Shown here piece after piece: positions 29,856 to 38,881 of a stretch of 64,000 nt of DNA. Source of the DNA: Hydrogenobaculum sp. 3684 (GTDB lineage Bacteria > Aquificota > Aquificia > Aquificales > Aquificaceae). Numbering within the stretch: position 1 is the stretch's first letter; every line of letters begins with the position of its first letter. The translations under genes and the position numbers were made by a program. The DNA is taken from positions 1,034,664 to 1,098,663 of the forward strand of contig NC_015557.1 of NCBI RefSeq assembly GCF_000213785.1, given 5' to 3'. Under the pieces are notes generated by a model that saw nothing but the letters and a program-made list of their open reading frames with translations, was not told the origin of the DNA and made no database searches.

Positions 29856-31364
29856 TCAAAGCCTTTCTATAGGTATGTTGTATTTTTTAATCCTGTAGTC
29901 TAACTGTCTTAAGGTAAGTCCAAGCATTTTTGCAGCTTTTGACTTTACATAACTACATTTTTCTAAAGCTTTTTTGATAGCCTCTTTTTCGGTGGATTCT
30001 ATAATGCTTGGTATGTCAGTTTGTAGTTTATTAGAATTTATCTTGGTAGCCAACAAAACGTCTTCTTTTGTAATGTCTTTATTGTTTATAACCACAAGAC
30101 GCTCTATAAGATTTTCAAGCTCTCTTATGTTGCCTGGCCAATTGTAATTTATAAGAGCTTCCATAGCTTCTTTTTCTATGTTTATATGCTTTTTGTAATG
30201 CTTGTTAAATTTATCTAAGAAATGTTTTACCAAAAGGGGTATATCTTCTTTTCTCTCCCTTAGAGCCGGCACTCTTATAGGTATTACGTTTAATCTGTAA
30301 TACAAATCCTCTCTAAACTCTCCTCTTGCCACCATAGACGCTAAATCTTTGTTGGTGGATGCTATTACTCTCACATTTACAAATATACTCCTTTCAGCTC
30401 CAAGTTTTTCTAATTCCTTTTCCTGTATAACCTTTAACAGTTTTGATTGAGATTGAAGAGGAAGCTCACCTATCTCATCTAAAAATATTGTACCTCCGTT
30501 TGCTAGCTCAAATTTACCTTTTTTAGAATGAATAGCTCCTGTAAAAGCTCCTTTTTCATAGCCAAACAGCTCCGCTTCAAGAAGCGTTTCTGGTATTGCT
30601 GCACAGTTTACAGATATAAAAGGTTTATCTTTTCTATCACTCAAAGCATGAATTGCCTTTGCTATAAGCGTTTTACCTACTCCACTTTCTCCTAACAAAA
30701 GTACTGTGCTGTCTGTCATCGCTATTTTTTGGATAGTATCTTTTAATGTAATTACAGCTTCTGATTTTCCAACAAATCCTTCTATGCTAAAAGTATCTGA
30801 AAACTCTTTTGCCAAAAGTTGCCTTTGTTCTTCCCAAGAGGCTTTTTCCTCTTGTAAAATCCCAAAAAGTTTGTAAGACATACCTATCATAGCGCTTACT
30901 ATAAGCATAATATCTACTACCCTTGTGAGTTCTTCGTATCTATCTAAGTTTTTAAAAAGACAAAAAACCCCTATGGTTTCATCTTCAGATTTTATAGGTA
31001 CACCCACAAAGGTTTCATCTTTTATTTTGTCTAAGATTTTTGTTTTGTTCAAAAAAGCCTTGTCGTGTCTTGGGTCTTTTATTACAACAGGTATGCTGTT
31101 TTTAAATATATTTCCTACTATCCCTTTTCCAGATTCAAACAGTATCTTCTTTACACTTTGATTAAAACCAAAAGCTTCTCTTATTTTTATAGTTTTTGTG
31201 ATTTTATCATAAAAAGCTATATAAGAGTATTCCACACCCCAAAAAGAGTAAAATATTTTTAAAATATCCCTTAAAGCCTTATCAAAATCTTTTTGAGAAA
31301 GAGCCTTACTTACAGAGGTCAAAAGCGATATATCTATATTTTCAAGCTTTATCTTATTAGTCAT
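29856..31364 (-). CDS. Sigma-54-dependent GAF-AAA-Fis activator (NifA-like)
   Basis: A 502-residue enhancer-binding protein. The N-terminal GAF domain (about 20-165) includes GKGIVGNIFK. The AAA+ core (about 195-430) has Walker A LGESGVGKTLIAKAI, the sigma-54 contact motif GAFTGA, the FLDEIGELPLQSQSKLL Walker B region and the arginine finger area REDLYYRLNVIPIRVP. A Fis-type helix-turn-helix (SKAAKMLGLTLRQLDYRIKKY) ends the protein. The GAF ligand and targets are unknown; NifA has the same architecture, but no nif gene is near. It overlaps gpsA by 8 nt. Confidence 0.95.
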   Translation of the reverse strand: MTNKIKLENIDISLLTSVSKALSQKDFDKALRDILKIFYSFWGVEYSYIAFYDKITKTIKIREAFGFNQSVKKILFESGKGIVGNIFKNSIPVVIKDPRHDKAFLNKTKILDKIKDETFVGVPIKSEDETIGVFCLFKNLDRYEELTRVVDIMLIVSAMIGMSYKLFGILQEEKASWEEQRQLLAKEFSDTFSIEGFVGKSEAVITLKDTIQKIAMTDSTVLLLGESGVGKTLIAKAIHALSDRKDKPFISVNCAAIPETLLEAELFGYEKGAFTGAIHSKKGKFELANGGTIFLDEIGELPLQSQSKLLKVIQEKELEKLGAERSIFVNVRVIASTNKDLASMVARGEFREDLYYRLNVIPIRVPALRERKEDIPLLVKHFLDKFNKHYKKHINIEKEAMEALINYNWPGNIRELENLIERLVVINNKDITKEDVLLATKINSNKLQTDIPSIIESTEKEAIKKALEKCSYVKSKAAKMLGLTLRQLDYRIKKYNIPIERL

Positions 31365-32292
31365 CTTCTTCTTTTAGCTCTCTTGATAAAAGCGTATTCA
31401 TACTCTCCTCAATGGACATATTTTCATAAAGTACTTTATAAACAGCGTTAGTTATAGGAAGGTCTAAATGTCTTTCTACTGCTATGTCGTATAGCGCTTT
31501 TACGGTATAATAACCTTCCACTACTTCTTTTATTTCTTCTAACGCTTCCTTTGGTGATTTCTTTTTTCCTATCAAAAGCCCAAAACGCTTATTCCTAGAT
31601 TTATTTGAGCTTGCCGTTAAAAACAAATCTCCAACCCCTGAGAGTCCATAGAAGGTTTTTTCTCTAGCGCCCATCAATTTTCCTATTTTAATCATCTCTT
31701 TTAGCCCCCTTGTTACCAAAGCCGCTTGAGCGCTTTCACCCAAACCTGCTCCTTCCACTATACCAGAGGCTATAGCCATAACGTTTTTGATAGCACCTCC
31801 CAATGCCACACCTTTTATATCACTAGAAGTGTATATTCTAAAAAGCTGTGATGATAGCAGGTTTTGAAGCTTTAAAGCCTTTTCCCTGTTAAAATATCCA
31901 AGCGTTAGAGCCACTGGCAAATCTTTTAGGACATCTTCAGCAAAAGATGGCCCAGATAAAACAAAGATGTTTGACTTTTCTATATTGTACTCTAAGGCTA
32001 AGTCTATAACATCCTTACGTGTGGATATATCTATACCTTTTGAAGCTATTATTGTATCTTTATCTTTGCAATTTTCTATTATATGTTTGATGCTTTGGGT
32101 TGGTGTTGCTATGATTACAATCTCATGTTTTAGAACATCTTCAGTATTTGTTGTGGTTTTTATATAAGGATGTTTTGGTATATTTTTTAGCGTTTCTTCT
32201 TTTATATCGTATATGGTTATCGGTATTCTTTTTTTGCTAAAAGCATAAGACAGAGCATAGCCCCATTTGCCAGCTCCAAATATAAAAATCAT
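31357..32292 (-). CDS. gpsA: Glycerol-3-phosphate dehydrogenase [NAD(P)+]
   Basis: Makes sn-glycerol 3-phosphate from dihydroxyacetone phosphate for phospholipid synthesis. The 311-residue protein begins IFGAGKWGYALSYAFSKK (GxGxWG dinucleotide loop), has LSGPSFAEDV (substrate region), the catalytic-Lys segment ALGGAIKNVMAIASGIVEG and GLSGVGDLFLTASSNKSRN. Length is slightly short of the usual 330. It is divergent from the NlpC/P60 gene. Confidence 0.96.
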   Translation of the reverse strand: MIFIFGAGKWGYALSYAFSKKRIPITIYDIKEETLKNIPKHPYIKTTTNTEDVLKHEIVIIATPTQSIKHIIENCKDKDTIIASKGIDISTRKDVIDLALEYNIEKSNIFVLSGPSFAEDVLKDLPVALTLGYFNREKALKLQNLLSSQLFRIYTSSDIKGVALGGAIKNVMAIASGIVEGAGLGESAQAALVTRGLKEMIKIGKLMGAREKTFYGLSGVGDLFLTASSNKSRNKRFGLLIGKKKSPKEALEEIKEVVEGYYTVKALYDIAVERHLDLPITNAVYKVLYENMSIEESMNTLLSRELKEEDD

Positions 32293-32391
32293 ATTTAATA
32301 TTATATCAGAACACTTATTGCATATTTTCTTAACAGAAAATGATATATATCATGGAAATGTTAATGATGCATATAATAAAATGAAAAAACT

Positions 32392-33024
32392 ATGAAGAAG
32401 GTAAAATATGTAGGGGCGGTTTTAGCAAGTTTGGTGTTGGCTTTTAATGTCGCTTACGGAAGCGAATTTGTAAGTCCCATAAGGCAAATAATAAACTATC
32501 ACAAATACGGGCAGGACGTTTATAAAGATCCTATACTAAACATAATAGAAAAGTCTAAAGTAGAACTAGAAAAGCCTCAAACTATTTCAGAACTTGTAAG
32601 ATACAGCGTAGGCAAACCTCCTATTCCTACAAAGATAGCCTCAGATAAATTTGATAAAAAGTTAGTGCAAAGACTTATTGAAATAGCAAAACAATACTTA
32701 GGCACTCCGTATAGGTTTGGTGGTACATCCAGATACGGGATTGATTGTTCTGGTTTTACCATGAAAGTTTTTGATAAGCTAGGGATAAAGCTTCCAAGAA
32801 CCGCTTCAGAACAAGCTCATGTTGGGAAATTGGCTATAAACTTAAAACCTGGGGATCTATTATTTTTCAAAACCTACAGGAAACATCATCCAGGCCATGT
32901 AGGGATATATATAGGCCATGGTCTTATGATAGATGCGTCATCTGCTTACGGTAAAGTAGTTATAGAGCCTATAAATCAACCTTACTTTAGAAAACACTTT
33001 TTATTTGCAAAAAGTTTGTTTTAG
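32392..33024 (+). CDS. NlpC/P60 cell-wall peptidase
   Basis: A 210-residue exported C40 peptidase. A signal peptide (about 1-23, ending AYGS) is followed by a linker and the catalytic domain: Cys in YGIDCSGFTMKVF (about 122), His in HHPGHVGIYIGHG (about 172) and a polar third residue nearby. It likely cuts gamma-D-Glu to diamino acid bonds in peptidoglycan peptides, as Spr-type hydrolases do. A YkuD-domain gene follows, so both act on the wall. Confidence 0.9.
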   Translation: MKKVKYVGAVLASLVLAFNVAYGSEFVSPIRQIINYHKYGQDVYKDPILNIIEKSKVELEKPQTISELVRYSVGKPPIPTKIASDKFDKKLVQRLIEIAKQYLGTPYRFGGTSRYGIDCSGFTMKVFDKLGIKLPRTASEQAHVGKLAINLKPGDLLFFKTYRKHHPGHVGIYIGHGLMIDASSAYGKVVIEPINQPYFRKHFLFAKSLF

Positions 33025-33057
33025 GGTTTGTTTTATAGGCTTTTATAAATATATTTA

Positions 33058-34074
33058 ATGGATAGCAAAAGGCTTGTAGTAATCTTATTTTTTTCTTGCT
33101 TAAGCTTAGCCTATGCGGAACCTATTTTTAAACCAATTCCCATACAAGCCTACGATGAAATAAAACCTAAAGTATACAGTGTAAATGTAAAAATTATAAA
33201 TGCATCTTATGCATCAAAATCCCCCATAAACTATTCACCGCCTAAAACCATCACAAAGTCAACACCATCCGAAATAAAACCGTTAAAGTTTAAAAACTCT
33301 GTTTTTATAAAGGACAAATATCTTATAAAGGATATCAATTATCTATACAACATGGGTTATTTGCCTTTTAAGGTTATAAGCTATATACCATATAAAGATG
33401 GCTATAAAATTACTTATGAATGGGATGCAGAAGACGTACCGCCAAAGCTTGTAAAATTAAGTATTACAAGCAAAAATAGCATCCTTTATAAAAGTGCCAT
33501 TTTGAGGTTTATGAAAGAGTACAACATAAAGTTTAATCCGGATAATACAGCTTTAGCCAGCATCATTTTACAACAAGCCTATAAGACGGGTTTTAAAGCT
33601 AAGAAACCGTTTGTATGGGTTTACGTGAATCAACACATACCTCAAAAAGTATATGTGTGGGAAAATGGAAAATATATATTTGAAAGCCCAGCCAACACTG
33701 GAGTAATGGGTACCACCAACACTGGCACATATATGGTTTATCTTCGTTTTAAAAAAACTGAAATGAAAGGCACTTTTCCAGGCTCCAATAAAACCTACGA
33801 CGACCCTGATGTACCTTGGGTAAATTATTTTTACAAAGGGGAAGCGCTACACGGTTTTCCAAGAAAAAGGTACGGTTACCCACAATCTGCAGGATGCGTT
33901 GAGCTTCCAATACCAAAAGCCAAAGAGTTGTACAAAATCTTGTATAAATACGCCGTAGTAACCCTATCAAACTACGACAAGAGATATCTTGCCACACATC
34001 CTTATGTAAATATCAAGAAAACCGAAACTTTTAAGCCTTTAAATCCTATAAAATTTACTTTTGAAAGCTGGTAA
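33058..34074 (+). CDS. L,D-transpeptidase (YkuD domain)
   Basis: A 338-residue exported protein with a signal peptide (about 1-20, ending LAYA). The C-terminal YkuD catalytic domain runs from about residue 185 (VYVNQHIPQKVYVWENGK). The active site is ALHGFPRKRYGYPQSAGCVELP, that is an HG...S-x-G-C motif with catalytic Cys near 281. Such enzymes make 3-3 peptidoglycan cross-links or anchor lipoproteins. The middle region (about 60-170) is unassigned. Directly after its stop come four tandem 18-bp repeats. Confidence 0.88.
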   Translation: MDSKRLVVILFFSCLSLAYAEPIFKPIPIQAYDEIKPKVYSVNVKIINASYASKSPINYSPPKTITKSTPSEIKPLKFKNSVFIKDKYLIKDINYLYNMGYLPFKVISYIPYKDGYKITYEWDAEDVPPKLVKLSITSKNSILYKSAILRFMKEYNIKFNPDNTALASIILQQAYKTGFKAKKPFVWVYVNQHIPQKVYVWENGKYIFESPANTGVMGTTNTGTYMVYLRFKKTEMKGTFPGSNKTYDDPDVPWVNYFYKGEALHGFPRKRYGYPQSAGCVELPIPKAKELYKILYKYAVVTLSNYDKRYLATHPYVNIKKTETFKPLNPIKFTFESW

Positions 34075-34079
34075 TAGCT

Positions 34080-34151
34080 GTAAACCGTGGCATACTTGTA
34101 AATCATGGTAGACTTGTAAATCGTGGCATACTTGTAAATCGTGGTATAATT
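34080..34151 (+). repeat. Four tandem 18-bp repeats between genes
   Basis: Units at 34080, 34098, 34116 and 34134 are GTAAACCGTGGCATACTT, GTAAATCATGGTAGACTT, GTAAATCGTGGCATACTT and GTAAATCGTGGTATAATT. The period is exactly 18 bp. They fill the gap between the YkuD gene and ispF, ending seven bases before the ispF ATG; the last unit contains TATAAT. Related units occur in non-coding DNA near 12 kb and inside genes at 42.7 kb and 47.3-47.5 kb. Confidence 0.9.
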
Positions 34152-34157
34152 TTTTTC

Positions 34158-34628
34158 ATGTATAGGATAGGCATAGGTCAAGACGCTCATTATTTTGAAA
34201 AAGACAAAAAGCTATATTTAGGGGGTGAAGAATTTGATATAGGATATGGCTTAAAAGGGCATTCGGATGGTGATGCTCTTTTGCATGCAATAACGGATGC
34301 TATTTTAGGAGCGTTGGCAAAAACCGATATAGGCACTCTTTTTCCCGATAAAAGCAAAGAAAACAAAAATAGAAACAGCGTAGATTTTCTAAATAAAGCT
34401 TTAGAGATTATGTACGACATGGATTATTCAATAGTTAACTTAGACTGCAACATAATAGCAGATAAACCAAACATATCAAGTGTTAGAGATAAAATAATAG
34501 ATAGTCTATCGAGGCTTTTAAGTATATCAAAAGATAATATATCTATAAAAGCCAAAACTAAAGAAGGTTACAACAAAGAAGATAGCTTAGAGGTAATATG
34601 CATAGTGCTTTTGCAGAAAATGATATAG
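34158..34628 (+). CDS. ispF: 2-C-methyl-D-erythritol 2,4-cyclodiphosphate synthase
   Basis: A MEP-pathway enzyme forming the cyclic diphosphate on the way to isoprenoids. The 156-residue protein has the metal ligands in GIGQDAHYF (Asp8, His10) and the signature GLKGHSDGDALLHAITDAILGAL with the third ligand His. It has no ordinary ribosome-binding site: the DNA just before its ATG is the last 18-bp repeat unit. The 3' end overlaps the patatin gene by 31 nt. Confidence 0.96.
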   Translation: MYRIGIGQDAHYFEKDKKLYLGGEEFDIGYGLKGHSDGDALLHAITDAILGALAKTDIGTLFPDKSKENKNRNSVDFLNKALEIMYDMDYSIVNLDCNIIADKPNISSVRDKIIDSLSRLLSISKDNISIKAKTKEGYNKEDSLEVICIVLLQKMI

Positions 34629-35362
34629 GGGTATGCCTTTCTGGAGGTGTGGCAAGAGGCGCAGCCCATATTGGCGTTTTACAAGCCCTTTTAGAAATGG
34701 GTTTTAATGTAAAAGCTGTATCTGGGGCAAGTGCTGGTGCTTTAGTGGGATTGTTTTTCGCAGCAGGTTATAAGCCCCATGAGATGCTTTCTATATTAAA
34801 ATCTATAAACTGGTTTACTACTTTTACAGTGGGAAAAGGGGGAATACTTGGGTTTAAAAAGGCTTTTAAAATAATTAGAAGCTACATACCATACAACAAT
34901 ATAAAAGATTTGCCTATTTATTACAGCGCTAGCGTATTAGATTTGTTTTCTGGTGAGACCATTTATTTAGATGAAGGTGAACCAGCTTCTATAGCTCTCG
35001 GGTCTTGCGCTTTGCCGTTTATTTTTGAACCGGTAGCTTACAAGAACATGCTTTTAGTAGATGGTGGGTTAACGGAAAATTTGCCTGTTAATCCAATAAA
35101 AATTAAGTATCCCAACCTAAAGGTTGTATGTTCTGATATAATGCCAAATGTTTTGATAAAAGAAAACTTAGGTACTTTTGGAAACTTATTAAGATCGACA
35201 TTTTTAATAGCAAGAAAAAATATGGATCTTAGCAAAAAACTTTGTGATATATATCTGGAGCTTCCAGTACAGCATATTAGTTTTATAAATTACAAAAAAT
35301 TTGATGAGCTTTATAATATAGGATATTCTTATACAAAATCCGTTATGAGCAAAAATTTATAA
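34598..35362 (+). CDS. Patatin-like phospholipase
   Basis: A 254-residue patatin-fold lipid hydrolase. The oxyanion loop is CLSGGVARGAAHIGVL, the nucleophile elbow is GASAG (about residue 46), and the dyad Asp lies in LLVDGGLTEN. It matches the small RssA/YchK-type patatins, thought to act on membrane lipids in the cytoplasm. The only ATG that keeps the glycine loop is at 34598, inside the end of ispF, so translation is probably coupled. Confidence 0.9.
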   Translation: MHSAFAENDIGVCLSGGVARGAAHIGVLQALLEMGFNVKAVSGASAGALVGLFFAAGYKPHEMLSILKSINWFTTFTVGKGGILGFKKAFKIIRSYIPYNNIKDLPIYYSASVLDLFSGETIYLDEGEPASIALGSCALPFIFEPVAYKNMLLVDGGLTENLPVNPIKIKYPNLKVVCSDIMPNVLIKENLGTFGNLLRSTFLIARKNMDLSKKLCDIYLELPVQHISFINYKKFDELYNIGYSYTKSVMSKNL

Positions 35363-35474
35363 AGTTTTTATTTTTTAACGATTTTCATTATATCAAAATG
35401 TTTTATATCATAGCTTTTTTAATATATAATAAGTTATTATATTAGATAATTTTTATTTTTAGGAGGTTTTAAAA

Positions 35475-36107
35475 ATGAAGAAGACACTTTTAGGTGCTGC
35501 AGTTTTAGCCCTAGGTCTTGTGGCATGTAGCCACCAACAATCAAGCTCAAGTGAGTCATCATCAGCAAGCTCAGAACAATCAGCAGCTGCTACAACTTCT
35601 TCTACCCCATCAGCTTCATCTTCATCATCAGCTTCATCAGCTTCATCTTCATCATCTACCTCATCAGCTTCATCTTCCTCATCAGCTCAAATATGTTCTG
35701 GTACCGGTGCTCAACAAGTATGTGCTAGCGCATCTTCTATAAACCAAGACGATGCTAAGAAGTTAGTAGCTATGGCTGGTACAAAAGGATGTTTGGCTTG
35801 TCACGCTGTAGACAAACAAGTGGTAGGACCAGCTTGGATAGACGTTGCTAAAAAATATGCCGGTAAACCAAACGCTGTAGATGAGTTGGCAAAAGCTATA
35901 AAGAACGGTAACAAAGGTATATGGGGCGCTGTACCAATGCCAGCTCAAAACGTGAGCGATGCTGACGCTAAAAAGTTGGCTCAAATGGTGTTAGCTCTTT
36001 ATAACAAAAATTCTTCTAGCTCATCTTCATCATCTTCATCATCTTCAAACAACAGCAAAGAGAAAAGCTCTAAGAAAGAAGAAAAGAAGACCGAAAAGAA
36101 AGGTTAA
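35475..36107 (+). CDS. Class I cytochrome c lipoprotein with Ser-rich arms
   Basis: A 210-residue lipoprotein (lipobox LVAC, Cys18) with a small class I cytochrome c core. Haem is bound at C106-L-A-C-H110; the distal Met is likely in AVPMPAQNV. The core (about 92-180) resembles soluble cytochrome c551/c552. It is flanked by a serine/alanine tract of about 55 residues and a C-terminal Ser run plus Lys/Glu tail (SKKEEKKTEKK). A Cys pair at about 74 and 83 sits before the haem domain. It probably carries electrons at the outer face of the membrane, toward a terminal oxidase. A clear AGGAGG ribosome-binding site and downstream terminator mark a single-gene unit. Confidence 0.88.
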   Translation: MKKTLLGAAVLALGLVACSHQQSSSSESSSASSEQSAAATTSSTPSASSSSSASSASSSSSTSSASSSSSAQICSGTGAQQVCASASSINQDDAKKLVAMAGTKGCLACHAVDKQVVGPAWIDVAKKYAGKPNAVDELAKAIKNGNKGIWGAVPMPAQNVSDADAKKLAQMVLALYNKNSSSSSSSSSSSSNNSKEKSSKKEEKKTEKKG

Positions 36108-36122
36108 TACAAGCTTTATGAC

Positions 36123-36147
36123 ACCTTCCCATATTGGGGAGGTTTTT
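36123..36147 (+). terminator. Rho-independent terminator after the cytochrome gene
   Basis: ACCTTCCC (36123-36130) pairs with GGGGAGGT (36136-36143) across a five-base loop, followed by TTTTTATTTTT. It ends the cytochrome c transcript before the HtrA gene. Confidence 0.85.
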
Positions 36148-36173
36148 ATTTTTCTTAAAGTGTGAGGTTTTTT

Positions 36174-37568
36174 ATGAAAAAGAAATTTTTCGCTTTGGGT
36201 TTGGCTTTAGCTATCCTAGGATCAAATGTTAGTGCAGTTTCTGGTCCAATTTTAGAACAATTTCAAAACGAAGTAGAGCAAATAGTAGATAAAGTCTCAC
36301 CTTCAGTGGTAACAATTTACGCTACTCAAATAGTCAAAACTCCTTTAAGCACTCAAATATTTCCAGGGTTTCCACCGTTTATGATGCCTGGTATTCCAAC
36401 TCCAGAAATTCCAGAGAAAGAAAAAGATTTGGGTTCTGGTATTATAATTAAATATATACAATCTAAAAATGCTTTTATAATTTTAACAAACAATCACGTT
36501 GTAGGAAATTCAAAAGATGTAATGGTAAAATTATCTAGAACCATTGAAAGAAAAGCTAAGGTTTTAGGTAGAGATCCTAAAACAGATTTAGCGGTGCTAG
36601 AGGTTAGCGCTGAAGGCATAAACAACCCTAGTTCTAGGGTTGCTACTCTTGGTGATTCTTCTCATGTAAGGATAGGGCAACTTGTTATAGCCATAGGGAA
36701 TCCATATGGTTTTAGTAGAACCGTTACGATGGGTGTTGTATCTGCTTTAAATAGAAGACTTGGCCTTTCTCAGTATGAAGATTACATACAAACAGATGCC
36801 GCTATAAACCCAGGCAACAGCGGTGGTCCTCTCATAAATATAGAAGGCAAAGTAATAGGTATAAATACCGCAATGGTAAAAGGAGGTCAAGGGCTTGGTT
36901 TTGCCATACCAATAAATTTAGCTAAATGGGTTTATCATCAAATAATGGAGCACGGTAAAGTTATAAGAGGGTGGCTTGGGGTATCTATTCAACAGATAAC
37001 ACCTCAGATGGCTTCTTCTTTAGGTGTAAACTATGGCGCTATAGTAGCTCAAGTGTTTCCTGGATCTCCTGCTCAAAAGTACGGTCTTAAAGTAGGGGAT
37101 ATAATAGTGTCTGTAGATGGAAAGCCTCTTGAAAGCATAGATCAGCTTCAGTTTAAAACAATGGAATCCCCACCTGGCACTGTCTTGACTTTGGGTGTTA
37201 TAAGAAATCATAAGCTTATAACGATCAAAGTAAAAACCGCAAAAATGCCAAGCAGCGCTAGCAACATAGGCGTTACGTCGGAAGCTAAAGATTTGGGTCT
37301 TATAGTAAGACCTTTAAACCCACAAGAGCAAAGACGTTACGAAGTAAAGGGTGGCCTTTTGGTGGAAGATGTCCTTATAGGTTCTCCAGCTTATGAGGCT
37401 GGTATAAGAGCTGGTGATATAATACTAAGCATCAATCTTCATAGAGTTTATACAAAAGCCCAGATGGACAATATATTAGAGCGCTTAATATCTGAGCACA
37501 AAGATACCGCTACTTTCTTAGTAGATAGAAACGGTCAAAATATCTTTGTGACTGTGAACCTCAAGTAA
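36174..37568 (+). CDS. degP: HtrA/DegP-type periplasmic serine protease
   Basis: A 464-residue periplasmic quality-control protease. A signal peptide ([21 protein letters not shown]) precedes the trypsin-like domain with catalytic His in TNNHVVG (about 108), Asp in KTDLAVLEV (about 139) and Ser in NPGNSGGPL (about 216). Two PDZ domains follow (from about 260 and about 375). I use the ATG at 36174, which has GAGG six bases upstream, rather than the GTG at 36162. The LA-loop includes Pro-rich [13 protein letters not shown]. dapF starts one base after its stop. Confidence 0.95.
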   Translation: MKKKFFALGLALAILGSNVSAVSGPILEQFQNEVEQIVDKVSPSVVTIYATQIVKTPLSTQIFPGFPPFMMPGIPTPEIPEKEKDLGSGIIIKYIQSKNAFIILTNNHVVGNSKDVMVKLSRTIERKAKVLGRDPKTDLAVLEVSAEGINNPSSRVATLGDSSHVRIGQLVIAIGNPYGFSRTVTMGVVSALNRRLGLSQYEDYIQTDAAINPGNSGGPLINIEGKVIGINTAMVKGGQGLGFAIPINLAKWVYHQIMEHGKVIRGWLGVSIQQITPQMASSLGVNYGAIVAQVFPGSPAQKYGLKVGDIIVSVDGKPLESIDQLQFKTMESPPGTVLTLGVIRNHKLITIKVKTAKMPSSASNIGVTSEAKDLGLIVRPLNPQEQRRYEVKGGLLVEDVLIGSPAYEAGIRAGDIILSINLHRVYTKAQMDNILERLISEHKDTATFLVDRNGQNIFVTVNLK

Positions 37569-37569
37569 T

Positions 37570-38403
37570 ATGCTAATATCGAAATATCAAGGTTCTGGCA
37601 ACGATTTTATCATCATAGACAATAGGGATAATTTTGTTTATAAAGAGATAGAAAAGTTAGGTTTAAGTATAAACGAATTTGTTAGAAAGCTTTGCGAACA
37701 GCATACATCTGTGGGTGCAGACGGTGTTATACTTATAGAAAAAGCCAAAAACCCTAAAAATCATTTTAGCTGGTCTTTTTTTAACGCCGATGGGTCTGTA
37801 GCTGAGATGTGTGGCAACGGTTCTCGATGTGCTGCAAGATTTGCCTATGAAAAAGACATTGCTCCAAAGGATATGGTTTTTGAAACAATAGCAGGTGAGA
37901 TAGAAGCTCATATCGTAGATAATAAAAGGGTAAAAGTGCAACTTACCCCATATCATTCATATCAAAAGGATATAGAAATAAAAACCGAGTATGGCACTTT
38001 CAAAGGTCATTTTGTCAATACTGGTGTACCACATTTTGTTATATTTATGGATGAAGACGAGCTTAACAACTTAGATGTGGAAAAAGTAGGTAGAGCCATA
38101 AGATACCATGAGTATTTTGCTCCAAAAGGAACAAATGTAAATTTTGTGGCAAAAACGAAAGATGGTAATTTTAGAATAAGGACTTACGAAAGGGGTGTTG
38201 AAGGCGAGACTCTCGCTTGTGGGACAGGTAGTGCAGCTTGTGGTATAAACGCATATCTTCTTGGTTTGTCGGCTTCTAACATAGTAGACATTATCACCAA
38301 ATCCGGTGAGATTTTAAAAATAACCATAGAGAATGACAAAGTGTTTTTAGAAGGTCCCACTACAAAAGTATTTGAAGGCATGCTTTCTTACGAGATCTTC
38401 TGA
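37570..38403 (+). CDS. dapF: Diaminopimelate epimerase
   Basis: Converts LL- to meso-diaminopimelate for lysine and peptidoglycan. The 277-residue protein has the two catalytic cysteines in EMCGNGSRCAARF (about 75) and LACGTGSAACG (about 217), plus the start SKYQGSGNDFIIID. It follows the HtrA gene by one base and overlaps the next gene by one base. Confidence 0.97.
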   Translation: MLISKYQGSGNDFIIIDNRDNFVYKEIEKLGLSINEFVRKLCEQHTSVGADGVILIEKAKNPKNHFSWSFFNADGSVAEMCGNGSRCAARFAYEKDIAPKDMVFETIAGEIEAHIVDNKRVKVQLTPYHSYQKDIEIKTEYGTFKGHFVNTGVPHFVIFMDEDELNNLDVEKVGRAIRYHEYFAPKGTNVNFVAKTKDGNFRIRTYERGVEGETLACGTGSAACGINAYLLGLSASNIVDIITKSGEILKITIENDKVFLEGPTTKVFEGMLSYEIF

Positions 38404-38819
38404 TGGATTTATACTTTTATCTCGACACATATGTAGGCGAATACTTAATAAATTTTTACATGGTATCCTTTAAACTTATCGATTTGGACTCTGTAGAGAT
38501 TACCGATTTTTACGGTTCGAAACTAATATCAAATATATTAGATTGGGATGCTTTCTCCACCTCGGTAGGAAACATATACCTTCTTGAATACGGTGATCCC
38601 ATTCAGAGGTTTTACAACATAGAAGAGGCCATTAAGACAGGATATGACATAATCTTTGAAATAGCAAAATCCTCTACAAACGTTTTAAAACCAAGACCTG
38701 TGGTAGGTGTGGGCTATCCACCGCTATTTTTATTAAAAAAGCTTTACCCAAATTTATTTGAAGATATGCTTTTTAGACAAAGCCTTGATGAGTTTTTAGA
38801 CCAAATACTATTTACTTAA
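38403..38819 (+). CDS. Hypothetical protein (138 aa)
   Basis: I do not recognise this 138-residue protein. It starts inside the dapF stop codon (TGATG), so it is expressed with dapF. It is acidic, rich in Tyr, Asp and Leu, and has no signal peptide or Cys motif. Segment KPRPVVGVGYPPLFLLKKLYP may form a hydrophobic hairpin. It ends with FLDQILFT. Confidence 0.65.
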   Translation: MDLYFYLDTYVGEYLINFYMVSFKLIDLDSVEITDFYGSKLISNILDWDAFSTSVGNIYLLEYGDPIQRFYNIEEAIKTGYDIIFEIAKSSTNVLKPRPVVGVGYPPLFLLKKLYPNLFEDMLFRQSLDEFLDQILFT

Positions 38820-38881
38820 TAATATAAAAGTTTTATGATTTTACTAAAAGCCATATACCAAATAAAATCTATATTTTAAAT

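Noticed and set aside
34115-34157. Promoter for ispF within the 18-bp repeats
   Set aside because: TATAAT at 34145 is only seven bases before the ATG, and the nearest TTGTAA is at 25 or 7 bp spacing, neither workable.
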